From JASJBU01 sp963797085 (GTDB taxonomy: Bacteria; Pseudomonadota; Gammaproteobacteria; Chromatiales; Chromatiaceae), in assembly GCA_963797085.1 (NCBI GenBank), contig CAWCOA010000011.1:310001-374000 (forward strand): DNA of 64,000 nucleotides, given 5' to 3'. Shown piece by piece: positions 38,734 through 48,139 of this stretch. A program made the position numbers and the translations under genes. Every line of letters begins with the position of its first letter. Position 1 is the first letter of the stretch. The notes beneath the pieces were generated by a model that worked only from the letters and a program-made list of their open reading frames with translations, was not told the origin of the DNA and searched no databases.

Positions 38734-38960
38734 TCCATGTAGTCAGCCAGGTCATCCAGGGGTTCATCAAAATCATCTGATATGTTGATGACAACCCCCT
38801 TTAATCCACCAATCCGCCGTTGCTTTTTTGCGCTCTGGAGTACTTCTAACCGCACCAGGGGTTTACTATTCCTGGCGATGACCACCTCCTCGCCATCCAG
38901 CGCCTCCTGGATCAGTTTCGAGAGTTGGGTTTTTGCTTCATGTATGTTGACTTGGTGCAT
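38730..38960 (-). CDS. Antitoxin, Phd/YefM family
   Basis: A 76-residue type II antitoxin. MHQVNIHEAKTQLSKLIQEA, then DGEEVVIARNSKPLVRLEV, is the typical Phd/YefM start, with the DNA-binding N-terminus and a disordered acidic tail (ISDDFDEPLDDLADYME) that should neutralise the PIN toxin encoded next. It shows clear sequence similarity to the Phd family. It is the first gene of the module and is divergent in direction from the other module, with flgL 162 bases upstream. Confidence 0.88.
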   Translation of the reverse strand: MHQVNIHEAKTQLSKLIQEALDGEEVVIARNSKPLVRLEVLQSAKKQRRIGGLKGVVINISDDFDEPLDDLADYME

Positions 38961-39083
38961 AGCAGCCCTTCAAGTGATTACATGACTAAGATAGTTAGCT
39001 AATTAGAAAAAGTCAACGCAAGTAGTCGAGCAGACGCATGGCACTTCCATCGCGGCGCACAAGTTCAGCATCAGAAAAGTAAT

Positions 39084-39123
39084 GGAGTACCAGTACTCCG
39101 CCAAGGCAATATTGATGGAGTAC
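39084..39123. other. GGAGTAC inverted repeats beside flgL
   Basis: GGAGTAC-CA-GTACTCC forms a perfect 7-bp palindrome at 39084-39099, and another GGAGTAC lies at 39117-39123, touching the flgL stop. On the flgL strand GTACTCC can pair with either copy. There is no clear T run, so I call it a possible mRNA 3' hairpin. Confidence 0.35.
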
Positions 39124-40343
39124 TAGAGGTAATTAAACAGAGAGAGCCCCTGCACCTTGGAGAAAGACTGCTGGGCAGCCTGCAAGGCCAACAGCTGCTG
39201 TTGAAAACGACTGACCGCCTCGGCGTAATCAAGGTCCTCCACCTCGGATTTTGCGGTCTGCATGGTCAGCAGGAAGTCTGCATTGACAGACTCCTGGGTT
39301 TCAAGCGTATTCAGCCTGGCTCCTACCGATGTGCGAATATCCAACACATGCTGTTGAGCGAGATGAATATCATCCAGGTGATTGGAATCAGGGTTGTTCG
39401 ACTCCAGGCTCGTGATCACCTGGTGGATAGTCTCGAAGATATTGCGTTTAGCCGTTATCGGCTCATAGATGCCGGCAGACAGCCCCGTGGTGGCTGTGGT
39501 GGCTGTTCCCGTCAGCCCTAAAGTCATGTCCCGATCACTTTCGCTGGTCAACTTCAAGGTCGTGGCGGTAGCATTTTCAGCGCTAACGCCAGTCTGATCG
39601 GACAGCGCATTGATGGCACCCAGCAGTTGGGTGGCGCGTTCCGCCGCATCCGCTGCCGCCGGGAGTGCCCGCAGACTTATCGGGCCCATGCCGTTGCCAC
39701 TATCGATCGTAATATCTCCCGCATCCACCGCCGCAAAGGAGGTAGCGGCAGCCCCGGTCACGCTGCTGGCCGGCCTGATTGGAACATCCATGAAGACATC
39801 GAATCCGTTGTCCCGATCCTGCAGCTGGCGGTTTGCCGATATCTGTAGATTCCGCGTGCCCATGTCGCCTGTGTAGGTAAAGACTCCCTCCGCAGGATGC
39901 GTGAATGGCGGGATATCGGCATCGAAACCCGCAAAGATATATTCTCCATTACTATCCTTAGTATTCGCCAATCCCAGCAGTTCATCATTGAGTTGGCGTA
40001 ACTCTGCGGCGATTGACTGGCGGTCAGGCGCCGTATTGGTATCGTTCCGCCCCTGAACGGCCAATTCAAGAATTCGCGGCATGACATCAGTAACGCCACG
40101 CAAGGTGATATCCTCCAGTTCCAGACGCGCCCGTACTCGATCACTGTTTGCCTGGTATTGCTCAACCTGACTGATCGTTCCACGCAGATCGAGCAGATAG
40201 GCCGCTGCCGCAGGATCATCCTTGGGTGACAACAGGCGCTTGCCGGTAGCGAGCTGCAGCTCGGTCTTACTCAGCCTGGCCTGCTGCTCAAGCATGGCGC
40301 TGGTACCCCGCTGAAATAACATACTGGTGGAGATTCTATCCAT
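39123..40343 (-). CDS. flgL: Hook-filament junction protein FlgL (HAP3)
   Basis: A 406-residue flagellin-like hook-associated protein. It starts MDRISTSMLFQRGTSAMLEQ and contains LATGKRLLSPKDDPAAAAYL (the conserved D0/D1 region), with a Thr/Ala-rich central domain at about residues 190-290 and the C-terminal flagellin-like helix LDYAEAVSRFQQQLLALQAA ending in LSLFNYL. It connects FlgK to the flagellin filament. It starts 5 bases downstream of flgK. Confidence 0.94.
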   Translation of the reverse strand: MDRISTSMLFQRGTSAMLEQQARLSKTELQLATGKRLLSPKDDPAAAAYLLDLRGTISQVEQYQANSDRVRARLELEDITLRGVTDVMPRILELAVQGRNDTNTAPDRQSIAAELRQLNDELLGLANTKDSNGEYIFAGFDADIPPFTHPAEGVFTYTGDMGTRNLQISANRQLQDRDNGFDVFMDVPIRPASSVTGAAATSFAAVDAGDITIDSGNGMGPISLRALPAAADAAERATQLLGAINALSDQTGVSAENATATTLKLTSESDRDMTLGLTGTATTATTGLSAGIYEPITAKRNIFETIHQVITSLESNNPDSNHLDDIHLAQQHVLDIRTSVGARLNTLETQESVNADFLLTMQTAKSEVEDLDYAEAVSRFQQQLLALQAAQQSFSKVQGLSLFNYL

Positions 40344-40348
40344 TCCAG

Positions 40349-42334
40349 CTAGCGCCCGACTGCTGACAAGAGAGTATCGAAGAGGGTCTTGGCCACGGTG
40401 ATCAGCTGTGCCGAGGCCTGATAGGCCTGTTGAAAGCGGATCAAATTGGCCGCTTCTTCATCCAGGTTGACGCCTGAAACCTCATCCAATGCGGCCTTGG
40501 AGTGCTCCAGCAGCCCCTTTTGGGCCTCCAGATTGATTTCTGCATGGTGCGTTTTTACCCCAATATCCGAGACCATTCTAGAGTAGAGCTCTTCTAACGA
40601 GGCGTTGCCACCGAGCATGATATCCATATCCTGCAGCCGGGCCATACCGAGGGCATTGCGATTATCACTATTGCCGCCGGCATTGTCGCTGATGATGAAG
40701 CGATCACCGCTGCCCGCAATCTGCTCCTGGGGTATTCCGGAGATACTGAAGCTCATACCACCAAAGGCATCGAACTGAGTGGGATTGGTGCTGTCAGGAA
40801 AGGTCTTTCCTGCACTGTCGGTTGCCGGGTCGTAGGCCAGAAAATCGTTCGGCGCAGCCGGTCCATTGAGAATCGTAAAGCCTGGCACACCCGCGCCACC
40901 CGCATCCGCTGAGTAGACCAATTCGATAGGCGTACCCAGCGGTAAACCGGTTGCATTATTGTTCGAGGGCAAGGAAATCTTTGCATTCCCTGTATTGGCG
41001 GGGTTGCCACTCGCATCCAGCCCGGGCTGGCTTTGCAGTGGAGAAGCCGCCGCCAGTTTTCTGACGTCATTTACCAAAAGACTCAGACTTTCCGATCCAT
41101 TCCTGGTCGGCTGGATCTCGAAGATATCCCCCGCCAAGGCCCCGGCAGGATCAATATCGATAGAGAGTCCGTCCACGACAGAGACGCCGGGGGGCAATAT
41201 GCTGGTGGTGTTGTCGGATAATCGGGTGAGCATAAAATCCGCGCCATCGTATCGCAGTTGATAGTCACTGCCGGTCAGGCTGCTGATTGAGTCATAAGCA
41301 ACCGTGATGGAACTGCCGTTCGTGGCGGGCTCCATGACCTGCACGGATCCTGTCGAGAATAGATTGGTCCCGGCGAGACCATCCAGATCCAGCCCCAGTT
41401 GATGCTGGTTATTCAAACTTTCCGCCAGACCTAATGCAACAAGACCTACCTGGTTCTGGGCAGGATCAATAATCTCGTTACGAAACCTGAGTAAACCTCC
41501 AATCTGACCACCCGAGAGCTGGTCGGTTATTACCTGGGTTCCAAAGGAAAAAGTAAAAGCCACTTCACGACGGCCCGGATTGATGCTCGATGGCACCGTA
41601 GTCAATGTGGCGGCCTCATGTCCCATCACCAGCGCCTGACCCTTGCCGATAAAGACATTCAAAGACCTGTCACTCTGCCCAAGGACCTGAATATCCACCA
41701 GCTTGGACAGGTCGTTGATCAATTGATCCCGCTTGTCCAGCAGGTCATTCGGTATGGATTGCTCGGTCGCACTAAAGGCAACCTCCATGTTGGCATTGAT
41801 CTCGGCGATACCCTCGGCAATACGGTTGATCTCATCAGCCGTCGCATCTATCTGATTGTTCGTATAGTCGCGGGTACGGTTGAATTCACCATCGATATAG
41901 TGAAATCTATCAACCAGCGTCTGTGCTTCAGAGAGCACGACCTGGCGTGCCGCCGCCGAAGACGGATCATCCGCCAACCCCTGAACGCCAGCGAAGAAAT
42001 CCTCCAGCGCCGGTTGCAGGCCAACATCCGGGTCCGCAACCAGATCATCCAGTCGCCCGGCCCCGGAATAATAGGCATCCAGTTCGGATGTCAGCGATTG
42101 ACCGGCGCGCATCTGGGTCGCCATAAAAGTGTCATACTGACGGCGGATCTGGCCGGTTTCTACGCCGTTGCCAATATAGTGAGAGCCTGTCAATGATGCA
42201 GCCCGGGTCGTAAAATCGACACGCTGCCTGCTATAGCCCTCGGTGTTTACATTGGCGATGTTGTGCCCGGTGGTATCCATCCCTTGCCGGTTAATGGTCA
42301 AGGCGGATATGCCGGTTGATAGTAAGCTACTCAC
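40349..42334 (-). CDS. flgK: Hook-filament junction protein FlgK (HAP1)
   Basis: A 661-residue hook-associated protein. The N-terminus MSSLLSTGISALTINRQGMD, TTGHNIANVNTEGYSRQRVD is the flagellar rod/hook family signature, and the C-terminus SGVNLDEEAANLIRFQQAYQ, then SAQLITVAKTLFDTLLSAVG, is that of FlgK. The middle is a variable Gly/Asn-rich beta domain. It is intact, encoded between flgJ and flgL. Confidence 0.95.
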   Translation of the reverse strand: MSSLLSTGISALTINRQGMDTTGHNIANVNTEGYSRQRVDFTTRAASLTGSHYIGNGVETGQIRRQYDTFMATQMRAGQSLTSELDAYYSGAGRLDDLVADPDVGLQPALEDFFAGVQGLADDPSSAAARQVVLSEAQTLVDRFHYIDGEFNRTRDYTNNQIDATADEINRIAEGIAEINANMEVAFSATEQSIPNDLLDKRDQLINDLSKLVDIQVLGQSDRSLNVFIGKGQALVMGHEAATLTTVPSSINPGRREVAFTFSFGTQVITDQLSGGQIGGLLRFRNEIIDPAQNQVGLVALGLAESLNNQHQLGLDLDGLAGTNLFSTGSVQVMEPATNGSSITVAYDSISSLTGSDYQLRYDGADFMLTRLSDNTTSILPPGVSVVDGLSIDIDPAGALAGDIFEIQPTRNGSESLSLLVNDVRKLAAASPLQSQPGLDASGNPANTGNAKISLPSNNNATGLPLGTPIELVYSADAGGAGVPGFTILNGPAAPNDFLAYDPATDSAGKTFPDSTNPTQFDAFGGMSFSISGIPQEQIAGSGDRFIISDNAGGNSDNRNALGMARLQDMDIMLGGNASLEELYSRMVSDIGVKTHHAEINLEAQKGLLEHSKAALDEVSGVNLDEEAANLIRFQQAYQASAQLITVAKTLFDTLLSAVGR

Positions 42335-42360
42335 ATTAGATGCCTCTATTCACCATGTAT

Positions 42361-43308
42361 CTATATCGGACGGCCTGTTTCACTCTTGAATTCCTGCAGC
42401 GCCGCGTTCATCTCAGTTCCATTCATAACCCGATGAATCTTTTCAGCATATTTCGGATCTGTGGCGTATCCGGCGTTTTGTAGCGCTGAAAAATAGGCCC
42501 GGCTGTCATCTGCATTGGCAAGCGCCTCTGCATAGCGGGGATTGCTTTGCAGAAACGCCACATAATCCTGAAAACTCTCGTCGTACGACTGATAAGCTCG
42601 AAATGCCTCGCGCTTACGTATTGCAACTCCATTTTCATACTCAAGGGTGTCACGCCTGACCTGAGCCCCGTCCCAACGCCGATCCGCCTTGATACCGAAT
42701 AGGTTATGACTGCTTTCGCCATTGCTGGCAGTCATCACATGATTTCCCCAGCCGGTCTCCAATGCTGCCTGGGCAAGCAATGCCTCGGGTGATAAGCCGA
42801 TAGCAGATGCTGCACGCTTTGCGGCAGGCCAGAGTGACTTAACAAATGCCTCAGGCGAATCAAGCCGTTGGAACGAGTCGGCAGTTTCGCCCTGGACAGG
42901 CTCTGTCTCGTGGCTTGGCGCTGCTGGCCGGGTGGCAAGATAACGAATTGCCGGCAAAACAGGATGCGATCGATAATTTTCCAATCCGCTAAGCTGACTG
43001 GTCAAAGACCCCTGGCCTTTTCCCAACTGTTCCCTGAGCATCTTCCCTATGCCTATGCCGCCAGTCTCTGAGAGATGCAGAGAGAGCTGCTTGTCATACA
43101 TATCCTGATAGAAACGCGTCTTGTCACTGTCGAAGATGCCCTCCCCTAAACTGGCCTGGCGCATCTGCTTGACCATCATCTGCACGAACAGCGACTCAAA
43201 CTGTCTGGCCACCTTTTCCAGAGAGCCTTGCTGGTCTTCACGCGCCTGCTGCTTCAGCGTTGCCAGACCCTGAAAGTCGTTGTAGACACTCGCTGGAATG
43301 GCTTGCAT
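42361..43308 (-). CDS. flgJ: Flagellar rod-assembly muramidase FlgJ
   Basis: A 315-residue two-domain protein. The N-terminal rod-binding domain (about residues 30-95) has FESLFVQMMVKQMRQASLGE and FYQDMYDKQLSLHLSETGGI. The C-terminal glucosaminidase/muramidase domain (about 150-315) contains ALLAQAALETGWG with the catalytic Glu, and HNLFGIKADRRWDGAQVRRD. It locally cuts peptidoglycan so the rod can pass. Its start overlaps the flgI stop by one base. Confidence 0.95.
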   Translation of the reverse strand: MQAIPASVYNDFQGLATLKQQAREDQQGSLEKVARQFESLFVQMMVKQMRQASLGEGIFDSDKTRFYQDMYDKQLSLHLSETGGIGIGKMLREQLGKGQGSLTSQLSGLENYRSHPVLPAIRYLATRPAAPSHETEPVQGETADSFQRLDSPEAFVKSLWPAAKRAASAIGLSPEALLAQAALETGWGNHVMTASNGESSHNLFGIKADRRWDGAQVRRDTLEYENGVAIRKREAFRAYQSYDESFQDYVAFLQSNPRYAEALANADDSRAYFSALQNAGYATDPKYAEKIHRVMNGTEMNAALQEFKSETGRPI

Positions 43309-44429
43309 TAGATCACCAGCAACTCTGCGCGCAGCGCCCCCGCTTCCTTGAGGGCTTCAAGAATAGCCACCAAGTCACTGGGTGCGGCGCCAACTTCATT
43401 CACCGCACGTACGACAGCATCCAGGGACACACCGGGGTCAAATAAAAACATGCGCTTGGACTCTTCCGTCACGGTCACTTCACTTTGTGGAACCACCGCT
43501 GTCTGACCACCGGCAAAGGCCCCTGGCTGCGAGACCGCTGGATTCTCGCTGATACTGACAACCAGGCTGCCGTGAGAAACCGCCGCCGGATAGACGCGGA
43601 CCTGGTTGTTGATGACCACTGTGCCGGTGCGCGAGTTGATGATGACCTTCGCAGAGGTAACACCTGGTTTAACGTCAAGCACTTCCAGCATTGCGACAAA
43701 GGTTACCTTTTGATTGGGATCGATAGGCGCATTGACCCTGATGGAGGTGGAGTCAACCGCCTTGGCGGTACCTGGTCCAATGGTCAGGTTAATGGACTCA
43801 GCAACCCGCATTGCCGTGGTGAAATCCCCATCATGCAGATTCAAGGTCACCTGATGTTCCTTGTTGAATTGATTGGGTACTTCGCGTTCGACTGTCGCAC
43901 CGTTGGGGATTCGCCCGGCACTGGGGATATTAACGGTCAGCTTGGAGCCATCCTGGCCCGCCGCACTCAGTCCACCCACAACCAGGTTACCCTGGGCCAA
44001 GGCATAATTCTTGCCATCCGCCCCTTTCAAAGGAGTCATCAGCAGCGTGCCGCCACGCAGGCTTTTTGCATTACCCAGGGATGAGACCGTGATATCGATG
44101 CGTTGCCCCGGCTTGCTGAAGGGTGGAAGCTCACCATGCACGATAACCGCGGCGGCATTCTTAGGTTTTATTTTGGTACCCGGCGGGATCTGTACACCAA
44201 ACTGCGCCAGCATATTTTTCAGGCTATTGAGGGTGTAGGGAGAATCGGTATCCTTGTCACCCGTTCCATTCAAACCAACCACCAGGCCATAACCCATCAG
44301 TTGATTGCCGCGCACCCCCTGGATCGAGGCAAGATCCTTGATGCGCTCTGCAGCTGCTGGAAATGAGACCTGCAGGCACAACAGCGCCAGTAGCAAGCCA
44401 CCCAGTTTGGTAAGTGTCATCTGTTTCAT
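43308..44429 (-). CDS. flgI: Flagellar P-ring protein FlgI
   Basis: A 373-residue periplasmic P-ring protein. The start ATG 44429 gives the signal peptide MTLTKLGGLLLALLCLQVSF with a likely cut after PAAA; the frame is open 222 bases farther into flgH, which is not coding here. FlgI motifs: RIKDLASIQGVRGNQLMGYG, VVGLNGTGDKDTDSPYT, then SGTVVINNQVRVYPAAVSHG and DAVVRAVNEVGAAPSDLVAI at the end. It starts 10 bases after flgH. Confidence 0.95.
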   Translation of the reverse strand: MKQMTLTKLGGLLLALLCLQVSFPAAAERIKDLASIQGVRGNQLMGYGLVVGLNGTGDKDTDSPYTLNSLKNMLAQFGVQIPPGTKIKPKNAAAVIVHGELPPFSKPGQRIDITVSSLGNAKSLRGGTLLMTPLKGADGKNYALAQGNLVVGGLSAAGQDGSKLTVNIPSAGRIPNGATVEREVPNQFNKEHQVTLNLHDGDFTTAMRVAESINLTIGPGTAKAVDSTSIRVNAPIDPNQKVTFVAMLEVLDVKPGVTSAKVIINSRTGTVVINNQVRVYPAAVSHGSLVVSISENPAVSQPGAFAGGQTAVVPQSEVTVTEESKRMFLFDPGVSLDAVVRAVNEVGAAPSDLVAILEALKEAGALRAELLVI

Positions 44430-44439
44430 GGCCGGTTCC

Positions 44440-45150
44440 TTAGAATGGGAAGAGCACACTGTGAAAAAATCTTGCGAACCAACCCATGGAATTGGCATCC
44501 GCAACCATCCCTTCACCCACATAAGAGATGGTGGGGTCAGCGATGCGGGTCGATTCGACGGTATTTTCCGGGGTGATGTCCTGCGGGCGCACGATCCCCG
44601 AAACCCGAATGTATTCATTGCCCTGATTGATCCCGATGCGCTTTTCACCACGCACGACCAGGTTGCGATTCGACAGCACCTCGACCACCGTGACCGTTAT
44701 ATTGCCGCTCAGGGCATTACTCTGGGAGGCACTGCCTTCGCCACTGAAATCATTGGTTGAGTCGAGTCCGAACTCGAAGCTATTGTCCTTGTTGCTGGCC
44801 AGGGGCAGCAATCCCGAGGCATTGAACTGCAGCGCGGAACCAAGGATCGTCGGTGCGGAGACACTATTGGAATTATCCTTTTTCGCCGCACTCTTGGCTG
44901 ACTTATTGGCGGAAGTGTTCTCCACCAACTCAACCGTCAGTAAGTCCCCCACCCGATGGGCGCGGCTGTCTTCGAACCAGGAGACTTCATAACCTGCCTG
45001 ATAGATGCTGCCATTGCCCTGGGGAGCGGGTGGTGGCAGCACCGGCCGTATCGGGGCATAGCTGACATCCCGCACTGGACCCTGGGTCTGACAGCCGGAT
45101 AACAATGCCAGAGCCAAAAGCAGCATCAGTAATTGTGTCTCGATACGCAT
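44440..45150 (-). CDS. flgH: Flagellar L-ring lipoprotein FlgH
   Basis: A 236-residue outer membrane lipoprotein that forms the L ring. Its signal peptide MRIETQLLMLLLALALLSGC ends in a lipobox (LSGC). Family motifs: GSIYQAGYEVSWFEDSRAHR, VGDLLTVELVENTSANKSAK, NLVVRGEKRIGINQGNEYIR and SGIVRPQDITPENTVESTRI. It is intact, between flgG and flgI. Confidence 0.95.
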   Translation of the reverse strand: MRIETQLLMLLLALALLSGCQTQGPVRDVSYAPIRPVLPPPAPQGNGSIYQAGYEVSWFEDSRAHRVGDLLTVELVENTSANKSAKSAAKKDNSNSVSAPTILGSALQFNASGLLPLASNKDNSFEFGLDSTNDFSGEGSASQSNALSGNITVTVVEVLSNRNLVVRGEKRIGINQGNEYIRVSGIVRPQDITPENTVESTRIADPTISYVGEGMVADANSMGWFARFFHSVLFPF

Positions 45151-45163
45151 TATCCAGGACCGG

Positions 45164-45949
45164 TTAAAGTTGCTGACTTACATAGGAGAGCATCTCATCG
45201 GTGGTTGAGATAGCTTTGGAATTCATCTCATAGGCGCGCTGGGTCTCAATCATATTCACCAGTTCCTCCACCACATTGACATTAGAACTCTCCAAAGCCC
45301 CCTGTATCAGGGTGCCGGTACTGTCGGTTCCTGGGATGGCCGTATTCACACCGCCGCTGGCATTGCTCTCACGAAACAGATTGTCGCCGATCGGCGCCAG
45401 CCCCTGAGGATTGACGAAATAGGCCAGTTCGATCTGGCCAATCTGGGTGGGCGCGGTATTCCCCGCCTGGAGGGAGGAAACCACGCCATCCGAACCGATG
45501 GTGATGCTGGTGGCATCTGCCGGCACCGTCATTGCGGGCTGCAGTTCATAACCATTGGGTGTCACCACCACGCCGTCTGCAGACAGGCTGAAGGTGCCGT
45601 CCCTTGAATAAACAATGCTGCCATCCGGATGCAACACTTGCAGATAACCCTTGCCCTGCACGGCTACATCCAGCGAGTTCCCCGTCTGCACGATATTGCC
45701 TTGATTATGGGATTTCTGCGTGGCTACCACTTTCACACCGGTGCCGACCATCAGCCCGGAAGGCAGTTCAGTGTTTTCGGATGACTGTGCGCCCACCTGA
45801 CGCAGGTTCTGGTAGATCAGATCATTGAACACCGCACGATCACGCTTATAACCGGTGGTATTGACGTTCGCCAGGTTATGGGCAATGACCGACATATTGG
45901 TCTGCTGTGCGTCCAAACCTGTCTTAGCGATCCAAAGTGCCGGGTACAT
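45164..45949 (-). CDS. flgG: Flagellar distal rod protein FlgG
   Basis: A 261-residue rod protein, the usual length. It starts MYPALWIAKTGLDAQQTNMS, VIAHNLANVNTTGYKRDRAV and contains GYLQVLHPDGSIVYSRDGTF and the C-terminal SNVNVVEELVNMIETQRAYE, then MNSKAISTTDEMLSYVSQQL. This is the most conserved rod subunit. It follows flgF. Confidence 0.96.
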   Translation of the reverse strand: MYPALWIAKTGLDAQQTNMSVIAHNLANVNTTGYKRDRAVFNDLIYQNLRQVGAQSSENTELPSGLMVGTGVKVVATQKSHNQGNIVQTGNSLDVAVQGKGYLQVLHPDGSIVYSRDGTFSLSADGVVVTPNGYELQPAMTVPADATSITIGSDGVVSSLQAGNTAPTQIGQIELAYFVNPQGLAPIGDNLFRESNASGGVNTAIPGTDSTGTLIQGALESSNVNVVEELVNMIETQRAYEMNSKAISTTDEMLSYVSQQL

Positions 45950-46013
45950 AGTCTTTCCTCATTAATCGTGAATATTCAGCTACTCAAACCAGTTGCAAAT
46001 AACCTGCCAACCA

Positions 46014-46754
46014 TCAGGACATCTGCATCAATTTTGCCGATGAGGCATCCAGTTCCTGTGCGGTCTTCATCATCTTGACCTGAAACTCGAACTTGCGGGA
46101 CAACTCGATCATCTTGACCAGGGCATCCGACACATTGACATTACTGCTCTCGATGGCCCCGGAAACCAGCTCTGTAGTAGCCTCGGCATCTGCTTCGGAG
46201 CCGTCTCGCATACGCATCAACCCATCCTCACTCTTCAGCAGGTCCCGGGCGGGAGGATTGACCAGCTTGATTCGGTCGATAACCGCCAGCGCTTCCGGTG
46301 TCGAACCTTCTGGAAGAATGGTGATGGTGCCGTCCGCCGCGATCTCGATTTTCTCATACGGCGGCAAGGCAATCGGACCACTATTGCCGATCACCGGCAA
46401 ACCTTCGCCGTTGGTCACCAGACCATTCGCATCGACCTTCAGGTCACCACGGCGGGTATAGGCCTCAGCACCATTTGGAGCCTGCACCGCAAGATATCCA
46501 GCGTCCTTCACCGCCACATCCAGGGTATTACCCGTGGACTGCAAAGAGCCTTTGTGGAAGTTGATATCCGGGCGCTCATTCATGGCATAGACACGGCTTG
46601 GATAACCGGGACCAAACACCGGCATGCTGCGGAACTGATTCAGATCCTCCATGAAACCCGGCGTATTGACGTTTGCCAGATTGTTCGAGTTATTCGCCTG
46701 AGACAAAAGAACCTCTTTGGCTCCACTCATTGCGACATACAGCATGCGGTCCAT
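46014..46754 (-). CDS. flgF: Flagellar proximal rod protein FlgF
   Basis: A 246-residue rod subunit starting MDRMLYVAMSGAKEVLLSQA, NNSNNLANVNTPGFMEDLNQ and ending IESSNVNVSDALVKMIELSR, then KFEFQVKMMKTAQELDASSA. The MDRMLY start and shorter length separate it from FlgG and FlgE. It lies between flgE and flgG. Confidence 0.94.
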   Translation of the reverse strand: MDRMLYVAMSGAKEVLLSQANNSNNLANVNTPGFMEDLNQFRSMPVFGPGYPSRVYAMNERPDINFHKGSLQSTGNTLDVAVKDAGYLAVQAPNGAEAYTRRGDLKVDANGLVTNGEGLPVIGNSGPIALPPYEKIEIAADGTITILPEGSTPEALAVIDRIKLVNPPARDLLKSEDGLMRMRDGSEADAEATTELVSGAIESSNVNVSDALVKMIELSRKFEFQVKMMKTAQELDASSAKLMQMS

Positions 46755-46802
46755 AATCTGCTCCTGTTACACCTGCAAGATCGTGCTTTTAGTCACCCAG
46801 CC

Positions 46803-48077
46803 TTACCGAAGATTGATCACTGCCTGGGTAATTGCATCCGCAGTGGTGATGACCTGGGCATTGGCCTGAAAGTTACGCTGCGCGGTGATCAGATTGACTA
46901 GTTGCTGGGCGATATCCACATTGGAATTTTCCAAGGCGCCTGACTGCAGCAAACCGAAACTCGAGGTTCCCGCCTCACCCAGCTGGACATCGCCTGAAGA
47001 AAACGATTCCACCCAGCTGGTATCGCCGATCTGACGCAACCCCTGATTACTGTTAAAACTGGCCAGGGCAATCTTGCCCATTGGCTCAGACTGTCCATTG
47101 GTAAAACGGGCGAATACGACACCGGCGCTATCCACCTCTACTCCGCTGAGGCGACCCGAGGTGAAGCCATCCTGTGTCAATTCATTGACGGCGAAGCCAG
47201 ACCCAAACTGGGTTGAGGCGCTGTAATCCATAGTCAGCCCGGCTATCTGAGCGCCGCCACCGGAGGGCGTAAAGGGATCAAGCGTGATCTGGCCAAGCGC
47301 ATTGACATCGCCCAGCGTGGTATCCAAGGCGCCACTGGTTGTAAACTGAATATCCGCTGCGGCATTACCATTGACAGTGACATTGGCCCCATCAACAAAG
47401 GTATAGGCGCTCCAGTCATTATCGGTATCTTTGCGATAAAACATGGTGGCGGTATGCGCCGTACCCAGAGAGTCGTAGAGCGTAGTAGCGGTTGAATGGT
47501 TGTAGCTCAATGGATCGGGTGGAAAGGTAAACCCCACCGCCGTGGGATCCAGGAGCACGTTCGGCGTAGCTTCCGAGGCGCTCAGATTCAGTGTGGCATT
47601 CACGTTTGTGGTAGCCCGGGGACTACCCGAAGACACGGGTAGGTGCAGATCAGATGTCACACCGGTGTTGAACAGATCTCCTGTGTTACCGATACGGGGA
47701 AAAACCTGCAATCTTGCCTGGGTATGGTCAACCACATAGCCATCCCGGTCCACACTGAATGCCCCGGCGCGGGTATAGTTCTGCTCACCATCGGCCTGCT
47801 GCATGACAAAGAATCCCTCACCATTCAGACCCAGGTCCAGATTATTCGAGGTAAAATCGATACTACCCTGGGTAAATTGCTGGGCTACCCGCGTCACGCG
47901 AACACCTCGTCCGGGCGCTGAAGCACTGACATCAACCATGGAGTTCGCATAGATGTCGGCAAACTCTGCCCGCGACTCTTTAAAACCGGTGGTGCTGGCG
48001 TTAGCGATATTGTGTCCGGTCACTTCCAAATCGGTAGAGGCCGCCTCCAATCCACTCAGTGCGATACGAAATGCCAT
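46803..48077 (-). CDS. flgE: Flagellar hook protein FlgE
   Basis: A 424-residue hook protein. The N-terminus MAFRIALSGLEAASTDLEVT, GHNIANASTTGFKESRAEF is followed by a variable D2 domain with VYDSLGTAHTATMFYRKDTD-like residues (TTLYDSLGTAHT near residue 195). The C-terminus SGALENSNVDIAQQLVNLIT, AQRNFQANAQVITTADAI is typical. It forms the universal joint. It follows flgD, 62 bases downstream. Confidence 0.95.
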   Translation of the reverse strand: MAFRIALSGLEAASTDLEVTGHNIANASTTGFKESRAEFADIYANSMVDVSASAPGRGVRVTRVAQQFTQGSIDFTSNNLDLGLNGEGFFVMQQADGEQNYTRAGAFSVDRDGYVVDHTQARLQVFPRIGNTGDLFNTGVTSDLHLPVSSGSPRATTNVNATLNLSASEATPNVLLDPTAVGFTFPPDPLSYNHSTATTLYDSLGTAHTATMFYRKDTDNDWSAYTFVDGANVTVNGNAAADIQFTTSGALDTTLGDVNALGQITLDPFTPSGGGAQIAGLTMDYSASTQFGSGFAVNELTQDGFTSGRLSGVEVDSAGVVFARFTNGQSEPMGKIALASFNSNQGLRQIGDTSWVESFSSGDVQLGEAGTSSFGLLQSGALENSNVDIAQQLVNLITAQRNFQANAQVITTADAITQAVINLR

Positions 48078-48139
48078 GTTTGTTCTCCTGTCTGCTCTTT
48101 AATGCAATCCAACCCGAATCGAGTCAGTTTAAAAATGCT

